DNA from: Hungatella hathewayi WAL-18680
GTDB taxonomy: Bacteria; Bacillota; Clostridia; Lachnospirales; Lachnospiraceae
DNA length: 64,000 nt
Assembly (NCBI RefSeq): GCF_000235505.1
Contig: NZ_JH379031.1
Location: 1-64,000, forward strand
Reading direction: 5' to 3'
Position numbers and translations under genes: made by a program. The notes under the pieces are model-generated. The model was not told the DNA's origin and did not search any database. It saw only the letters and a program-made list of their open reading frames with translations. Below are positions 1 to 9,615 of the stretch, in pieces (within the stretch, counting starts at the first letter, position 1; every line of letters begins with the position of its first letter).

Positions 1-207
<207 letters not shown>

Positions 208-429
208 GGTTGTTTAATCCGGGGTCAAAACTAACGTTAGCTAATTTTTTTCCCGTTTTACTTGTTGTTTGGTTCGTATACAATTACATTGTATTCGTTC
301 TGAATTTTCTCATTCAAAGCCATGTCAAACGTGGCTTATTTATTAGAATTTTCAGGGTTTTACATACTGTTCAATCTTCAATTATCAAGGTTCGTTTTGT
401 TGCTTTCTCGTTTCAACAGCAACTCAATA

Positions 430-458
430 ATCATATCATACTGTTTTAACTTTGTCAA
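430..458 (-). promoter_or_regulatory. rRNA operon promoter P2
   Basis: Read on the minus strand, TTGACA (453-458) and TATGAT (430-435) are separated by exactly 17 bp, about 220 nt upstream of 16S. The leader between this promoter and 16S (about 208-425) is AT-rich. It contains a CTTGATAATTGAAGATTGAACAGT-like element (complement of about 367-389) resembling the antitermination region of rRNA leaders. No protein gene is credible there. Confidence 0.8.
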
Positions 459-531
459 CAACTTTTTTCATTTTCTTTAAAACTTTTTCTCAGCCCTTTC
501 AGGCCACCCCCGTATCTCACGGTGGAGTTAT

Positions 532-561
532 AATATAACACTTAACCCACCCAGTTGTCAA
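532..561 (-). promoter_or_regulatory. rRNA operon promoter P1
   Basis: On the minus strand TTGACA (556-561) is followed after 18 bp by TATATT (532-537). With the second promoter about 100 bp downstream this gives the tandem arrangement usual for Firmicute rRNA operons. The rest of 562-744 holds a terminator and AT-rich spacer only. Confidence 0.7.
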
Positions 562-659
562 GAGATTTGTGTGATTTTTTTGAACAATTTTTACACTTCG
601 AAAAAATCCACAAGATATGCCATTATTTCTATATTTATCCTATATTTAGTATTACCCAA

Positions 660-713
660 AAAAGCCAGAAAAAGTCATGGGACAAAGATTTTTATGTTCT
701 TTCCCCATGACTT
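660..713 (-). terminator. Rho-independent terminator after the CvpA-like gene
   Basis: AAGTCATGGG (672-681) pairs with CCCATGACTT (704-713). On the minus strand the stem is followed by a T-rich run. It closes the dnaX-recR-CvpA block and separates it from the rRNA promoters. Confidence 0.85.
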
Positions 714-744
714 ACATTAATTGCACATATAATATCTACAATTA

Positions 745-1464
745 CTAAGATATAATCCCCTGAATAATCCCAAACGCCAGCTTCGATACGATATTATAAT
801 GATACAGTACCGTCAGCCAGCTACTTGCCTCTATCTGGCGAATCAGAGCCATCGCCCAACCCGCGCTGGAGCATGCCGTCAGAACCAGACAGCCCACCCA
901 CAGATAGAGCAGTCCCTGGACGCCGCCAAGCAGCGCTCCAGCCACTTTATTGAGCCCTGACAGAATCGGAAGTCTTGCCATCACATCCAAAGCGCTCATA
1001 ATCAGATGGATCACCACATAGATCACCACGAACAACAGCACAAAGCCAACCAGGTTCACAATAATATTGGCCAGGTAATTACCAATATAATCTGTAAATG
1101 CCTCCACGCCAAGAGCCTGATACACTTCGTTATTGTTGTTGGCAATCAGTATCTCCTTGATTTCTTCCGGGATATTCAGTCCCTCGATGGCCATCCTCTG
1201 TTCCGCCGGCATTCCCTCGCCAACTCCGGACTCCTTTGCAAACTCCAGGCCGGAGGCTTTCTCCACTCCCTGCTGTATCCAGGTGACGATGGGCGTGTTC
1301 TCCTTCAACATCACCGACACTTTCGGCATCGCCATGTTGACAATAACTAAGGTGGCAACGAATGCCACCATGGAGACCGCCAAACGGATAAACCCTTTAT
1401 AATGTCCGTTCAGAACCATACCTATTAAAAAAACCGCAACTGCTATCTCTAACCAATTTTTCAT
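745..1464 (-). CDS. CvpA family membrane protein
   Basis: A 239-residue protein starting at an ATG preceded by AGAGGAAG. It has hydrophobic segments at about residues 5-25, 28-47, 130-160 and 180-205, flanking a polar stretch rich in Glu and Asn. This is the layout of the CvpA/colicin V production family. Family members are multi-pass inner-membrane proteins linked to envelope homeostasis, and their molecular role is not well defined. The gene is the last of the minus-strand block beginning at pfkA or dnaX, 56 bp after the HAD gene, and is followed by a terminator. Confidence 0.75.
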   Translation of the reverse strand: MKNWLEIAVAVFLIGMVLNGHYKGFIRLAVSMVAFVATLVIVNMAMPKVSVMLKENTPIVTWIQQGVEKASGLEFAKESGVGEGMPAEQRMAIEGLNIPEEIKEILIANNNNEVYQALGVEAFTDYIGNYLANIIVNLVGFVLLFVVIYVVIHLIMSALDVMARLPILSGLNKVAGALLGGVQGLLYLWVGCLVLTACSSAGWAMALIRQIEASSWLTVLYHYNIVSKLAFGIIQGIIS

Positions 1465-1520
1465 ATCTTCCTCTTGCTGTCACATGCGTCAAGCCGGATG
1501 GATTCCCCGCATTTTCCGCA

Positions 1521-2348
1521 TCACTTACACAACGCGAACTTTTCTATGGCCAGAGCCACTCCGTCCTCGTCATTACTTGCTGTCACATAATCTGCCAATT
1601 GCTTCAGCTGCTCCTCGCCATTATCCATGGCAACGCCCATACCTGCCATCTGAATCATATTGAAATCATTTTCCCCATCGCCGCAGGCCATGGTCTCATC
1701 CATCCCAAACCCCAGGTAAGCGGCCAGATGGGCCAGCCCCGCTCCCTTCGTAGCGCTCAAGGTATTAATCTCCAGATTGTTCCACATGGAGGAGCTGACA
1801 ATCACGTCTCCTCTCGCGTTGACAAGTCCTCTGATTTCTTCCCTCATCTCCATATTGTCGAAATAAAGATTAATCTTCTCAGGCAAAACCGGACTTTCTT
1901 TTACGTATTCCTTGATATCCGGAACCACGGTTCGGGTAAGTCTCACCAGCTTCTGCATCTCCTCAGAAAGATTGTATTCATCCAGATGATAGAAAAATCT
2001 GGCCTCGGAAATGCCAACGCCATTGATGTATACATCATACATCACATGGTATTGACTGACCAAATCCAGAATTTCCATCGTCACATCTTTCTCAAGCCGC
2101 TCCTCACTGACAATCGTGGATTTCTCCATATCCCACACAATGGCGCCATTCAGTGTAATTGCGTAGCGCACTCCCGGAAGAGATTTAATCTCCTCCGGAA
2201 TGCCAATAATCGTTCTTCCCGTAGCCGGTACCACATAAATCCCACGCTCCACACAGGCTTTCATCGCCTCCATATTCCGGGGAGATACCTGCTTTTTGCT
2301 GTCAAGCATCGTGCCATCCAAATCAAATGCAACCAGTTTTATACTCAT
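1521..2348 (-). CDS. Cof-type HAD-IIB family phosphatase
   Basis: A 275-residue haloacid dehalogenase-fold hydrolase. Motif I is FDLDGTMLDS at residues 8-17, where the first Asp is the nucleophile. A Thr-Gly-Arg (ATGRT) follows near residue 43 as motif II, and the C-terminal GDGENDFNMI is motif IV. The large cap between motifs II and III is the C2B type of Cof/YidA-like sugar-phosphate and nucleotide phosphatases. The substrate cannot be deduced. The gene starts 11 bp after the upstream TPR protein, with an AGAGGA ribosome site, so translation is likely coupled within the operon. Confidence 0.88.
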   Translation of the reverse strand: MSIKLVAFDLDGTMLDSKKQVSPRNMEAMKACVERGIYVVPATGRTIIGIPEEIKSLPGVRYAITLNGAIVWDMEKSTIVSEERLEKDVTMEILDLVSQYHVMYDVYINGVGISEARFFYHLDEYNLSEEMQKLVRLTRTVVPDIKEYVKESPVLPEKINLYFDNMEMREEIRGLVNARGDVIVSSSMWNNLEINTLSATKGAGLAHLAAYLGFGMDETMACGDGENDFNMIQMAGMGVAMDNGEEQLKQLADYVTASNDEDGVALAIEKFALCK

Positions 2349-2359
2349 AATATCCTCTT

Positions 2360-5209
2360 TTAGTTCATAAAATGCTCTTCTCTCAAAATCAAAAGGCCTT
2401 CTTTATCATAACGCGGATGGAACAGTCCTGTAAATAGTTTCTTGAAAGAAAACTTCTCCGCCTTGTCCGCCGCCTCTTCAATTAAGTTCTCAGCATTAAT
2501 CTTCGTCAGGGGAACTCCGTTCTCCTCCATCACCTCAATCCGCTCATACAAAGCGAGCATACTCTTGCCTGTGATACTGCAGTCAATATCGCTGGCATAT
2601 TTGCAGGTGTACTCCACAAAGTCATGCAGCTCCATCTCCTCGTCGGATTTCAAAGAGGAGATATCGCGGGATGGCTGCTGCATCGGCTGCGGAATAGACT
2701 GTACCGGCTGCATCATGACAGGAGCTACCGGAATTCCTGTCATTCCAATCGGCACGGTGGCGGCTCCCATATGGTTCTCCGTCATCAACGGCACTACCGG
2801 TGTTCCTGCTGTCGGAACAGCGGTGGCCGCCGCCATCGCCGCCGCCATCGGATTCTCCGGCTGGATGGTCTGCATAACCGGCGTCACCGGTATCTCCGGC
2901 GCTGACGCTTCCCCTCCTGCAAATGGGGTCTCCGTCTCCGCAATTGGTTTTTCCAATCCGGCCGCCGCAGGGTCTTCCATCACACTCTCCATCAGTCTCA
3001 TAAACTCGGCCATAACTGCCGCCGTATTGTCGCCCTGTACGGCCTCTGCCTCCGGCTTCTTCGCAGATGGCTCATCATCCATCACACTCTCCATCAGCTT
3101 CATGAATTCTGCCATGGCCGCCGCCGTATTCTCTTCTGTTGCCGGAGCCGGTTCCGCTTCCTCCACGGAAACTGTGGTTTCTTCCGGAACACTCTCCGTC
3201 TCTTCGGTCACCGCCGCTGCGGCCTCTTCCGGAACTGCTTCCGGCTTCGCAGATTCTTCCTCTGCTTCCGGCTCCACAGCCTCAGGCATCTCAGCTTCCG
3301 GAACTGCCACCGGTTCTTCCACGGCCGGCTCTTCCTCCACTGGCGTTTCCACAACCGGTTCTTCCACGACAACTGCCGCCACCGGCTCCGGAACGATTTC
3401 TATCGGGGCCTTTTCTACCGGCTCCTCAATCACCTGAACGTTCTCTTCCTCCGGCTCCTCAAGCGGCTCCGGTCTCCTGATATCCAGTTCTCCATCTTCA
3501 CCCAGGCTGATTACCGTAAACAGGGAACCCAGGGACGGATTCACACGGGTCATGGATTCAATCTGTCTCGGGTTGTCAATCATAACCACCCGGATTTCCG
3601 AACTCTCTATTAAATCTGCAAGCTCAATCAACGCTACAACTGTTAAATCTCCGGCTTCCTCGATTATCAAATCTTTATCCATCAGCTTATCCGAAGATTC
3701 CATGACACCTTTGCGGCTCAGTTTGCTTCCGGATATTTTAACAACCGGACATTTGGTGCCTTTTTCTTTATGTAATCGTTTCAGTACCTCGACTGCCAGT
3801 TCCAGACCTTTTTCAGGAGTGCGCGTCTCTATCATTAAATAATTAACTTCCGCTGCTCTGCGCATAACTTCCTCCCGCCCAGCCGGCTTCCTTGTCGGCT
3901 TCACCAAGTTTGACTTCCCGCCATTACCGGCTGCACGGCCACCTGATACAAACTGCTCAATCATTTCTTTTCCAGGCAGCGCACCGTTTGCCGTATATGA
4001 AGAAAGGATTTCCCGGATATTACCGATTACCTTGGTCTGCTCCATAGGAGATTGCGGGCCATTGTATTCCTCGATGGCTATCTTGGACATCTCGCGGGCC
4101 AGTCTCTCTTCCGCCTCCGCCTGATGAATCCGGGCCTCCATCTCCTCCTCCATGGTCTGGTAAGGATTTGGCTGTCCTCCAAGATTGATATCCATATCCT
4201 CCGGCCCTCTTGCCGGTTCATTTCCCACATATACCGGCTGCGTGTCAGCCATCCGCTGACGCTCCGACATGCCGCCCATTCCTGCAACAGGCTGGGGTTT
4301 GGAATAACTCATTGCAGGAGTTTCCTCACCCCGGTACGGGTCAGCCGTCATCTCCGGCTCACGGTACATCTCGTCCACAGGCCCTGGTTTGGAATATCTT
4401 CTGGCCGTGGCATCCGCATCGGGATAAGGCGCTCCTGATTCCTCCTGAGAACCGTAACGCTCTTCCTGTCTCTGGGCTTCCGGGGCCATCTCCATGGGAC
4501 GCTCCTGCTCACGGCCCTGATTTTCATATCCGCCACCCATAATTTCACGGGTCTCGTCGCCAAATTCCTGCTCCACAGCCCGAAGTTTCTCTTCGTATTT
4601 ATCCCGGTTCTCAATCAAATCCATCTGATAGGTGCTAAGAGGCGCATACTGCACCTTCAACTGCATGGCCTTATCCACGAATTTGCCCAGGCCGAACATC
4701 AGCATAATCTTGTCGCAGGTCTGGATACATTCCTCCTCTTTACCTGCACGGCAGTATAATTCCGCCAACTCGTAAAGCCATCTCTCATCAAGTTCCGTAT
4801 TGGTATAGCGTTCCAGGGAATGGATTAACTGCTCATCCGGCGCCTTCTTCGCTTTCAGAATCTGATAGCGGAGCAGGTGCTGTCTTGGGTCTTCCGGGGC
4901 AAGGTCACAGAATTCTCGATAATAGTCTTCCGCTTCTCTTAAGTTGTTTTCCTTTAACGCTAAGTCTGCCAGCTTATAGAGAAGGCGTTTGCCGATGGGC
5001 GCGCGCTCAAAAGCCAGGAGCAAAACCTCTTTTGCCTCCTGGTACTCCTCGTTATTTTCGTATATCTCCGCAACCAGAGCAAGCAGATTCGCACTTCTGA
5101 CCCGCCTCCAGTCTATGGTATCCGCTATCTTCATAGCGGTCTCATAGTCGCCTTTATTTACCAGTTTTTTAATCTGTTCAACTTTAATGTTAAACTCGTA
5201 CTTATCCAT
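2360..5209 (-). CDS. Large TPR-like protein with low-complexity Pro/Glu/Ala region
   Basis: About 949 residues. The first 200 residues form helical TPR-like repeats (AMKIADTIDW, ALKENNLREAEDYYREF). A charged linker follows, then a region near residues 410-590 that reads like an AAA/P-loop-related fold without a clear Walker A. After that come about 250 residues of Glu/Pro/Val/Ala-rich sequence holding two copies of NTAAxMAEFMxLMESVMxD, and a short folded C-terminus. I prefer the ATG at 5209: AGGAG at 5219-5223 is 9 bp from it, whereas it directly abuts the ATG at 5218. No function is recognised. It sits directly downstream of recR in a replication/repair operon. A scaffold or regulatory role is a guess. 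Confidence 0.8.
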   Translation of the reverse strand: MDKYEFNIKVEQIKKLVNKGDYETAMKIADTIDWRRVRSANLLALVAEIYENNEEYQEAKEVLLLAFERAPIGKRLLYKLADLALKENNLREAEDYYREFCDLAPEDPRQHLLRYQILKAKKAPDEQLIHSLERYTNTELDERWLYELAELYCRAGKEEECIQTCDKIMLMFGLGKFVDKAMQLKVQYAPLSTYQMDLIENRDKYEEKLRAVEQEFGDETREIMGGGYENQGREQERPMEMAPEAQRQEERYGSQEESGAPYPDADATARRYSKPGPVDEMYREPEMTADPYRGEETPAMSYSKPQPVAGMGGMSERQRMADTQPVYVGNEPARGPEDMDINLGGQPNPYQTMEEEMEARIHQAEAEERLAREMSKIAIEEYNGPQSPMEQTKVIGNIREILSSYTANGALPGKEMIEQFVSGGRAAGNGGKSNLVKPTRKPAGREEVMRRAAEVNYLMIETRTPEKGLELAVEVLKRLHKEKGTKCPVVKISGSKLSRKGVMESSDKLMDKDLIIEEAGDLTVVALIELADLIESSEIRVVMIDNPRQIESMTRVNPSLGSLFTVISLGEDGELDIRRPEPLEEPEEENVQVIEEPVEKAPIEIVPEPVAAVVVEEPVVETPVEEEPAVEEPVAVPEAEMPEAVEPEAEEESAKPEAVPEEAAAAVTEETESVPEETTVSVEEAEPAPATEENTAAAMAEFMKLMESVMDDEPSAKKPEAEAVQGDNTAAVMAEFMRLMESVMEDPAAAGLEKPIAETETPFAGGEASAPEIPVTPVMQTIQPENPMAAAMAAATAVPTAGTPVVPLMTENHMGAATVPIGMTGIPVAPVMMQPVQSIPQPMQQPSRDISSLKSDEEMELHDFVEYTCKYASDIDCSITGKSMLALYERIEVMEENGVPLTKINAENLIEEAADKAEKFSFKKLFTGLFHPRYDKEGLLILREEHFMN

Positions 5210-5240
5210 TGTCCCCATCTCCTAACGCTTTTATCAATAG

Positions 5241-5837
5241 TTACAGTTCCACTCTGCCTTCCAGAGCGCGAAGCAATGTCACTTCATCTATGTATTCCAA
5301 ATCGCCGCCCACCGGAACACCACTGGCAATCCGGCTGACTTTAATCCCTGTCGGCTTGATTAATTTGCTGATATACATCGCTGTCGTTTCGCCCTCAAGA
5401 CTGGAATTCGTGGCTATGATAACTTCTGTGATGTCACCTTGAAGTCTCTGCATCAGTTCTTTCAGCTTTATCTCCCCCGGTCCGATTCCCAGCATGGGAG
5501 AGATGGCTCCATGGAGTACGTGATAAACTCCATCGTATTTTCCCGTTTTTTCGTAAGCAGCCAAATCTCTGGTATTCTCCACAACCATAATGGTGTGGTG
5601 GTCCCGCTTCTCACTGCTGCAGATGGGACAAAGCTCCTTGTCCGTCAGCGTGAAGCATTCTTTACAATACCGCACATTCTGTCTGGCCTCCACCATGGCG
5701 CCGGACAGACGTTCCACCTGCTCCGCCGGCATATTGATTATGTGAAATGCCAGCCGCTGTGCGGACTTGGCGCCAATGCCGGGGAGTTTTGATAATTCTT
5801 CAATTAACTTTGTTATCTGACTACTGTAATAATCCAT
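5241..5837 (-). CDS. recR: Recombination mediator RecR
   Basis: A 198-residue protein matching RecR over its full length. It has an N-terminal helix-hairpin-helix ([16 protein letters not shown], about 18-33), a zinc finger of the CxxC-CxxC type (YCKEC ... CPIC, about 57-72) and a Toprim core beginning [10 protein letters not shown]. RecR works with RecO and RecF to load RecA on gapped DNA. It lies 2 bp after ybaB and 31 bp before the TPR gene, the standard dnaX-ybaB-recR order. Confidence 0.98.
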   Translation of the reverse strand: MDYYSSQITKLIEELSKLPGIGAKSAQRLAFHIINMPAEQVERLSGAMVEARQNVRYCKECFTLTDKELCPICSSEKRDHHTIMVVENTRDLAAYEKTGKYDGVYHVLHGAISPMLGIGPGEIKLKELMQRLQGDITEVIIATNSSLEGETTAMYISKLIKPTGIKVSRIASGVPVGGDLEYIDEVTLLRALEGRVEL

Positions 5838-5839
5838 AA

Positions 5840-6193
5840 TTAGAAAGGAAATCCTCCGCCCATGCCGCCTAAGCCGCCGGTTAATTTGGCCATTGCCGCG
5901 CTGGACTCTTCCTCCATCTGACGGAACGCCTCGTTGGTAGCTGCCACAATCAAATCTTCCAGCATCTCAATATCATCCGGGTCCACTACCTCTTCCGATA
6001 ATTTTACCGCTGTCACTTCTTTTTTGCCGGAAACGGTCACACTGACTGCTCCGCCGCCGGCAGACGCCGTGTATTCTTTTGTCTCAAGCTCTTTGGTTGT
6101 CTCTTCCATCTGTCTCTGCATTCTCTGAGCCTGCTTCATGATATTGTTCATATTGCCAGGCATTCCGCCTGGAAAACCGCCACGTTTTGCCAT
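5840..6193 (-). CDS. YbaB/EbfC nucleoid-associated protein
   Basis: A 117-residue protein with a Gly/Met-rich N-terminus ([11 protein letters not shown]), the central [21 protein letters not shown] strand region (about 48-68) and a Gly/Met-rich C-terminal tail. All are typical of the small DNA-binding YbaB family. Family members form dimers that bind DNA, and the gene is almost always between dnaX and recR, as here. It has a strong AGGAGG site 8 bp before ATG. Confidence 0.95.
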   Translation of the reverse strand: MAKRGGFPGGMPGNMNNIMKQAQRMQRQMEETTKELETKEYTASAGGGAVSVTVSGKKEVTAVKLSEEVVDPDDIEMLEDLIVAATNEAFRQMEEESSAAMAKLTGGLGGMGGGFPF

Positions 6194-6260
6194 GGTGTCA
6201 TCCTCCTGATTTCTATTATTATTCCGCAGTTATATCATACTGCCAAAATACTGTCATGCT

Positions 6261-7868
6261 CTAATTTTCTTCTTTCTCTTCTATTGTAATATCCATATGG
6301 ATATTTTCTTTCAAATCCTCGTCCGTAATGTAGATGGTATCCATCCGCTCTCCGCCGCCCTTCAACCGGGCCTTGAAGTAAATCGCCTTGCCATACACAG
6401 ACTCCACATACCGCTCCAGTTCTCCCAGCGCCGTGGGCCTTCTTCCTATCTCGTAATTGTCCACACTGCCAAACACCACACACAGACAGCTGTCTCCGCT
6501 GGGCTCTACGATGGTATCCCGGAAGCTGGAGCGTATCACGCCGCCCAGTTCCCTGATGATCTTTCCCCATTCCTTGCGAACCAGCTGTAAATCCTCCAGC
6601 TGCGCCTTGGGAAGCACCACCTGTTCCGGCGGGGTGGCAGGAACCGCTTCGGCCGCCGGTGTAACAGGCGCTCCCGCAGCCACCTGCCCCAGCATGGAAG
6701 GATTCACCGGAACGCCTTCCTCCAGCTGGTCTTCTATCCGGTTCAACCGCTCAATGATGGAATCCAGATTGTGCTCCATAGCCGGCTTGGTCAGCTTGAT
6801 AAATGCAAGCTCCACCAGCACCCGCTTCTGGCTGGCATACCGCAGCTGATTGGACAACTCTGAGAAAATGCGGATGTAACGCATCAGCGTCTCCTCATCT
6901 GCAAGTTTGGCATCCTCCTCCAGCATTTTGCGGTTGTCCGCCGACATATCCAGAATGTCCTCGGCCGCCTCCGTCGTCTTCAACACCAGCAGATTTCTCA
7001 TATACCAGATAAAATCATTGACAAACTGTGACAATTCCCGGCCCTGAATCACCAGTTCCTCCAGCTTGTAAATGCAGTCTTTTGTCTTTTCTTCCCTCAC
7101 GGCCCGGAACAGCTGGCTGAATACGGTGGTGTCAACCGCTCCCAGCACCTCCAGCGCCTGGTCGTAGGTCAATTTTTCGCCATAGTGAAACGCGACACAC
7201 TGGTCCAGCAGGCTTAATGCATCTCGCATGGACCCGTCTGCCGCCTTGGCAATGTATGTCAGCGCTTTGTCTTCCACTTCTATGTGTTCCGCCAGAGACA
7301 GTTCTCTCAAGCGGTCCGCCAGTGTTCCAATGGTAATTCTCTTAAAATCATATCTCTGGCACCGGGACAGCACCGTGATCGGTATCTTGTGCACCTCCGT
7401 GGTAGCCAGTATAAATATCACATATGACGGCGGTTCCTCCAGCGTCTTTAGCAGGGCGTTAAATGCTCCCGTTGACAGCATATGAACCTCGTCGATGATA
7501 TAAACCTTATAATTCCCCTCTGTGGGCGGATACTGTACCTGCTCCCTGATTTCACGGATGTTCTCCACACCGTTATTGGAAGCGGCATCTATCTCCATCA
7601 CATTCAATGACGATGCTGACAGAATATTCTTACATGACGCGCATTCGTTACAGGGGCTTCCATCTATGGGGTGTTCACAGTTGACCGCTCTCGCAAATAT
7701 CTTGGCGATACTGGTCTTACCGGTTCCCCTCGTTCCACAAAAAAGGTATGCATGTCCAATACGCTGTGACGTTATTTGATTTTTTAAAGTCTGTACTATG
7801 TGGTCCTGGCCCTTGACATCCTCGAAGGACGTGGGGCGCCATTTTCTATATAACGCGGTATAAGACAT
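6261..7868 (-). CDS. dnaX: DNA polymerase III subunits gamma/tau
   Basis: A 535-residue clamp-loader ATPase. Walker A is GTRGTGKTS at about 45-53. A four-Cys zinc module (CEHPIDGSPCNECASC) follows, then Walker B YIIDEVHMLS near 122-131 and the sensor LATTEVHKIP. The C-terminal third contains the gamma/tau-specific helical region and a diverged tau part. Length is normal for Clostridia. I see no slippery heptamer of the E. coli type, so one product is likely. The upstream neighbour is pfkA, 23 bp away. Confidence 0.97.
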   Translation of the reverse strand: MSYTALYRKWRPTSFEDVKGQDHIVQTLKNQITSQRIGHAYLFCGTRGTGKTSIAKIFARAVNCEHPIDGSPCNECASCKNILSASSLNVMEIDAASNNGVENIREIREQVQYPPTEGNYKVYIIDEVHMLSTGAFNALLKTLEEPPSYVIFILATTEVHKIPITVLSRCQRYDFKRITIGTLADRLRELSLAEHIEVEDKALTYIAKAADGSMRDALSLLDQCVAFHYGEKLTYDQALEVLGAVDTTVFSQLFRAVREEKTKDCIYKLEELVIQGRELSQFVNDFIWYMRNLLVLKTTEAAEDILDMSADNRKMLEEDAKLADEETLMRYIRIFSELSNQLRYASQKRVLVELAFIKLTKPAMEHNLDSIIERLNRIEDQLEEGVPVNPSMLGQVAAGAPVTPAAEAVPATPPEQVVLPKAQLEDLQLVRKEWGKIIRELGGVIRSSFRDTIVEPSGDSCLCVVFGSVDNYEIGRRPTALGELERYVESVYGKAIYFKARLKGGGERMDTIYITDEDLKENIHMDITIEEKEEN

Positions 7869-7891
7869 GAAGTAAAGGACTCCTTTTTATT

Positions 7892-8968
7892 CTATTCGTC
7901 TCCGAAGCAGATACCAACCATCTTAGCCTCTCGAATCATGGAGCAGGACGGGTCCACCGTCTTTAATTTTCCGGCAACCTCTTCCAGTGGAACTTTGGTG
8001 ATATCATTGTTATCCACTGACACCATATATCCATATTCTTTATTCTTAATCAACAGCGCCGCTTCCGCCCCCAGACGGGTAGACAGCACGCGGTCATACG
8101 GACATGGCTCTCCTCCTCGCTGCATATGGCCCGGAACCGTAACCCGGACTTCCTGTCCCGTCATCTCCTCGATGCGGGCGCCCAGCTCGTAGGCCACGGA
8201 TGGATAAACCACTCCTGTTTTCTTCTTTTCTTTTAATTCTTTCTTTGTCAGACTGGCGTCCTCTTTGGAGATAGCGCCTTCCGCAACGGCCAGGATGGAG
8301 AATCTCTTCCCCTGTCTGCTGCGCTCCCGAAGCGCGTCTACCACCACATTGATATCGTAAGGTATCTCCGGCAGGAGAATGATATCGGCGCCGCCGGCAA
8401 TTCCGGCGTGCAGTGTCAGCCATCCCACCTTATGCCCCATCACTTCCACGATGAAAACGCGGCCGTGGGATGCGGCTGTGGTGTGAATGCAGTCGATGGC
8501 GTTGGTCGCCACGTTCACGGCGCTCTGAAATCCGAAGGTCATGTCAGTGCCCCACAAATCATTGTCAATGGTCTTGGGCAGGGATACGATGTTCAGTCCC
8601 TCCTCACGCAGCAAATTGGCCGTCTTCTGGCTTCCGTTGCCGCCAAGCACCACCAGGCACTCCAGTTTTAACTTTTTGTAAGTATGCTTCATCGCCTCCA
8701 CTTTGTCCAGTCCGTTGTCGTCCGGAACACGCATCAGCTTGAAGGGTTGTCTCGAAGTCCCAAGAATGGTTCCGCCTTCCGTCAGGATTCCCGAAAAGTC
8801 CGAGGGCTTCATCACATGGTAGTCTGCGTAGATTAATCCTTTGTAGCCGTCTTCAAAACCGATAATCTCCAAATCATCAAACATTTTGTATAAAGACTTC
8901 GCAACACCTCTCATGGTTGCATTCAGACTCTGGCAGTCTCCGCCGCTCGTTAACATTCCAATTCTCAT
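7892..8968 (-). CDS. 6-phosphofructokinase, group III type
   Basis: A 358-residue PfkA-family enzyme phosphorylating fructose 6-phosphate in glycolysis. Visible motifs are MLTSGGDCQSLNA (5-17), LGGNGSQKTA (108-117), PKTIDND (131-137, catalytic Asp135) and EVMGHKVGW. The residue equivalent to E. coli Gly104 is Gly112, which in this family goes with ATP. The residue equivalent to Gly124 is Lys132, as in pyrophosphate enzymes, and the Mg-binding Asp103 position is Asn111. This mixed pattern is typical of group III clostridial enzymes. The phosphoryl donor is probably ATP but not certain. The gene has its own promoter. Confidence 0.9.
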   Translation of the reverse strand: MRIGMLTSGGDCQSLNATMRGVAKSLYKMFDDLEIIGFEDGYKGLIYADYHVMKPSDFSGILTEGGTILGTSRQPFKLMRVPDDNGLDKVEAMKHTYKKLKLECLVVLGGNGSQKTANLLREEGLNIVSLPKTIDNDLWGTDMTFGFQSAVNVATNAIDCIHTTAASHGRVFIVEVMGHKVGWLTLHAGIAGGADIILLPEIPYDINVVVDALRERSRQGKRFSILAVAEGAISKEDASLTKKELKEKKKTGVVYPSVAYELGARIEEMTGQEVRVTVPGHMQRGGEPCPYDRVLSTRLGAEAALLIKNKEYGYMVSVDNNDITKVPLEEVAGKLKTVDPSCSMIREAKMVGICFGDE

Positions 8969-9016
8969 GACCTCATCGTCCCTTTCTTCGGATAGTCATA
9001 CTACTCCCATTGTGTA

Positions 9017-9045
9017 ATTATAATACAAAGGCTTGACCGGGGCAA
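9017..9045 (-). promoter_or_regulatory. Promoter of the pfkA-dnaX operon
   Basis: On the minus strand TTGCCC (9040-9045) and TATAAT (9017-9022) are 17 bp apart, about 50 bp upstream of the pfkA start. It lies between the SRP RNA terminator and pfkA. Confidence 0.65.
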
Positions 9046-9078
9046 GTGAAAATCTCTTAAAAATCCATGAAGAACCGG

Positions 9079-9113
9079 AAAAAAGCCCTCAGGGCGTTTC
9101 ATCCCCGAAGGCT
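9079..9113 (-). terminator. Terminator of the SRP RNA gene
   Basis: AGCCTTCGGGG and CCCTGAGGGCT form an 11-bp stem (two G-U pairs) followed by a run of six T on the minus strand. It stops the SRP RNA transcript before pfkA. Confidence 0.9.
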
Positions 9114-9159
9114 GTCATCCATATTTTAATGATTATTTTTAATCCGCGCGTCTTACTTT

Positions 9160-9395
9160 GAATAGCTATCACAGACGTTACCTCTGCAGTTAACTCAGTC
9201 CAGGCAGCCTCACGGCACACGGAAGGTTTCACTTAGTGCTGCTACATTCCTGTCCTGACACGGTTCATGAATTCCCGTTGCGTAAGACCCAAACGTCATC
9301 GCCACTTACAAAGGGCAGCTCTGCAATAACATACCCGGGGTAAGACATCACCCCTGCTAGAGCGGATTGCAGGTACAGGGCACCGCTATCTCCCC
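9160..9395 (-). ncRNA. ffs: Signal recognition particle RNA (long Firmicute type)
   Basis: The minus strand carries the SRP domain IV hallmark GTCAGGACAGGAATGTAGCAGC (complement of 9230-9258), which varies from the usual GGUCAGGUCCGGAAGGAAGCAGC in the clostridial way. It is flanked by the long helix arms CTTACGCAACGGGAATTCATGAACC and GTGAAACCTTCCGTGTGCCG. Ends are estimated from pairing of GATAGC (complement of 9385-9390) with GCTATT (complement of 9161-9166). Conserved Alu-domain sequence (CCTGTACCTGCAATCCGCTCTAGCAGG) lies at the 5' side, so this is the long SRP RNA. It sits between tadA and dnaX, its common place in Firmicutes. Confidence 0.9.
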
Positions 9396-9456
9396 GGCTG
9401 CGCGGAAACTTTATGACTGTTCCGGTGCCATTTCCCAAGTGGGAAACAGCTTGTTA

Positions 9457-9485
9457 AGTATACCCTGACGGGCGGTTTTTGTCAA
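9457..9485 (-). promoter_or_regulatory. SRP RNA promoter
   Basis: Consensus TTGACA (9480-9485) and TATACT (9457-9462) on the minus strand with a 17-bp spacer. Transcription would start near 9450, about 55 nt before the mature 5' end, so processing is expected. Confidence 0.8.
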
Positions 9486-9615
9486 GGCTGACACCTCTTA
9501 ATCTTTTAGAAAGATACTATAAAAACTTTAGAATTTTTCTATGGATTATTTCTCATACTTCTAGTATGCTTGTTATCATGTCATTTTGAAAATCCTGGAT
9601 AAAACGGAGGTTCCC

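Noticed and set aside
210-449. 79-residue frame in the rRNA leader
   Set aside because: It lies in rRNA promoter/leader DNA, lacks a ribosome site and resembles no protein.
2442-3437. Long plus-strand frame of about 331 residues opposite the TPR/low-complexity gene
   Set aside because: Its Ser/Thr/Ala-rich composition mirrors the Glu/Pro/Ala codons of the minus-strand gene and it has no ribosome site or family resemblance.
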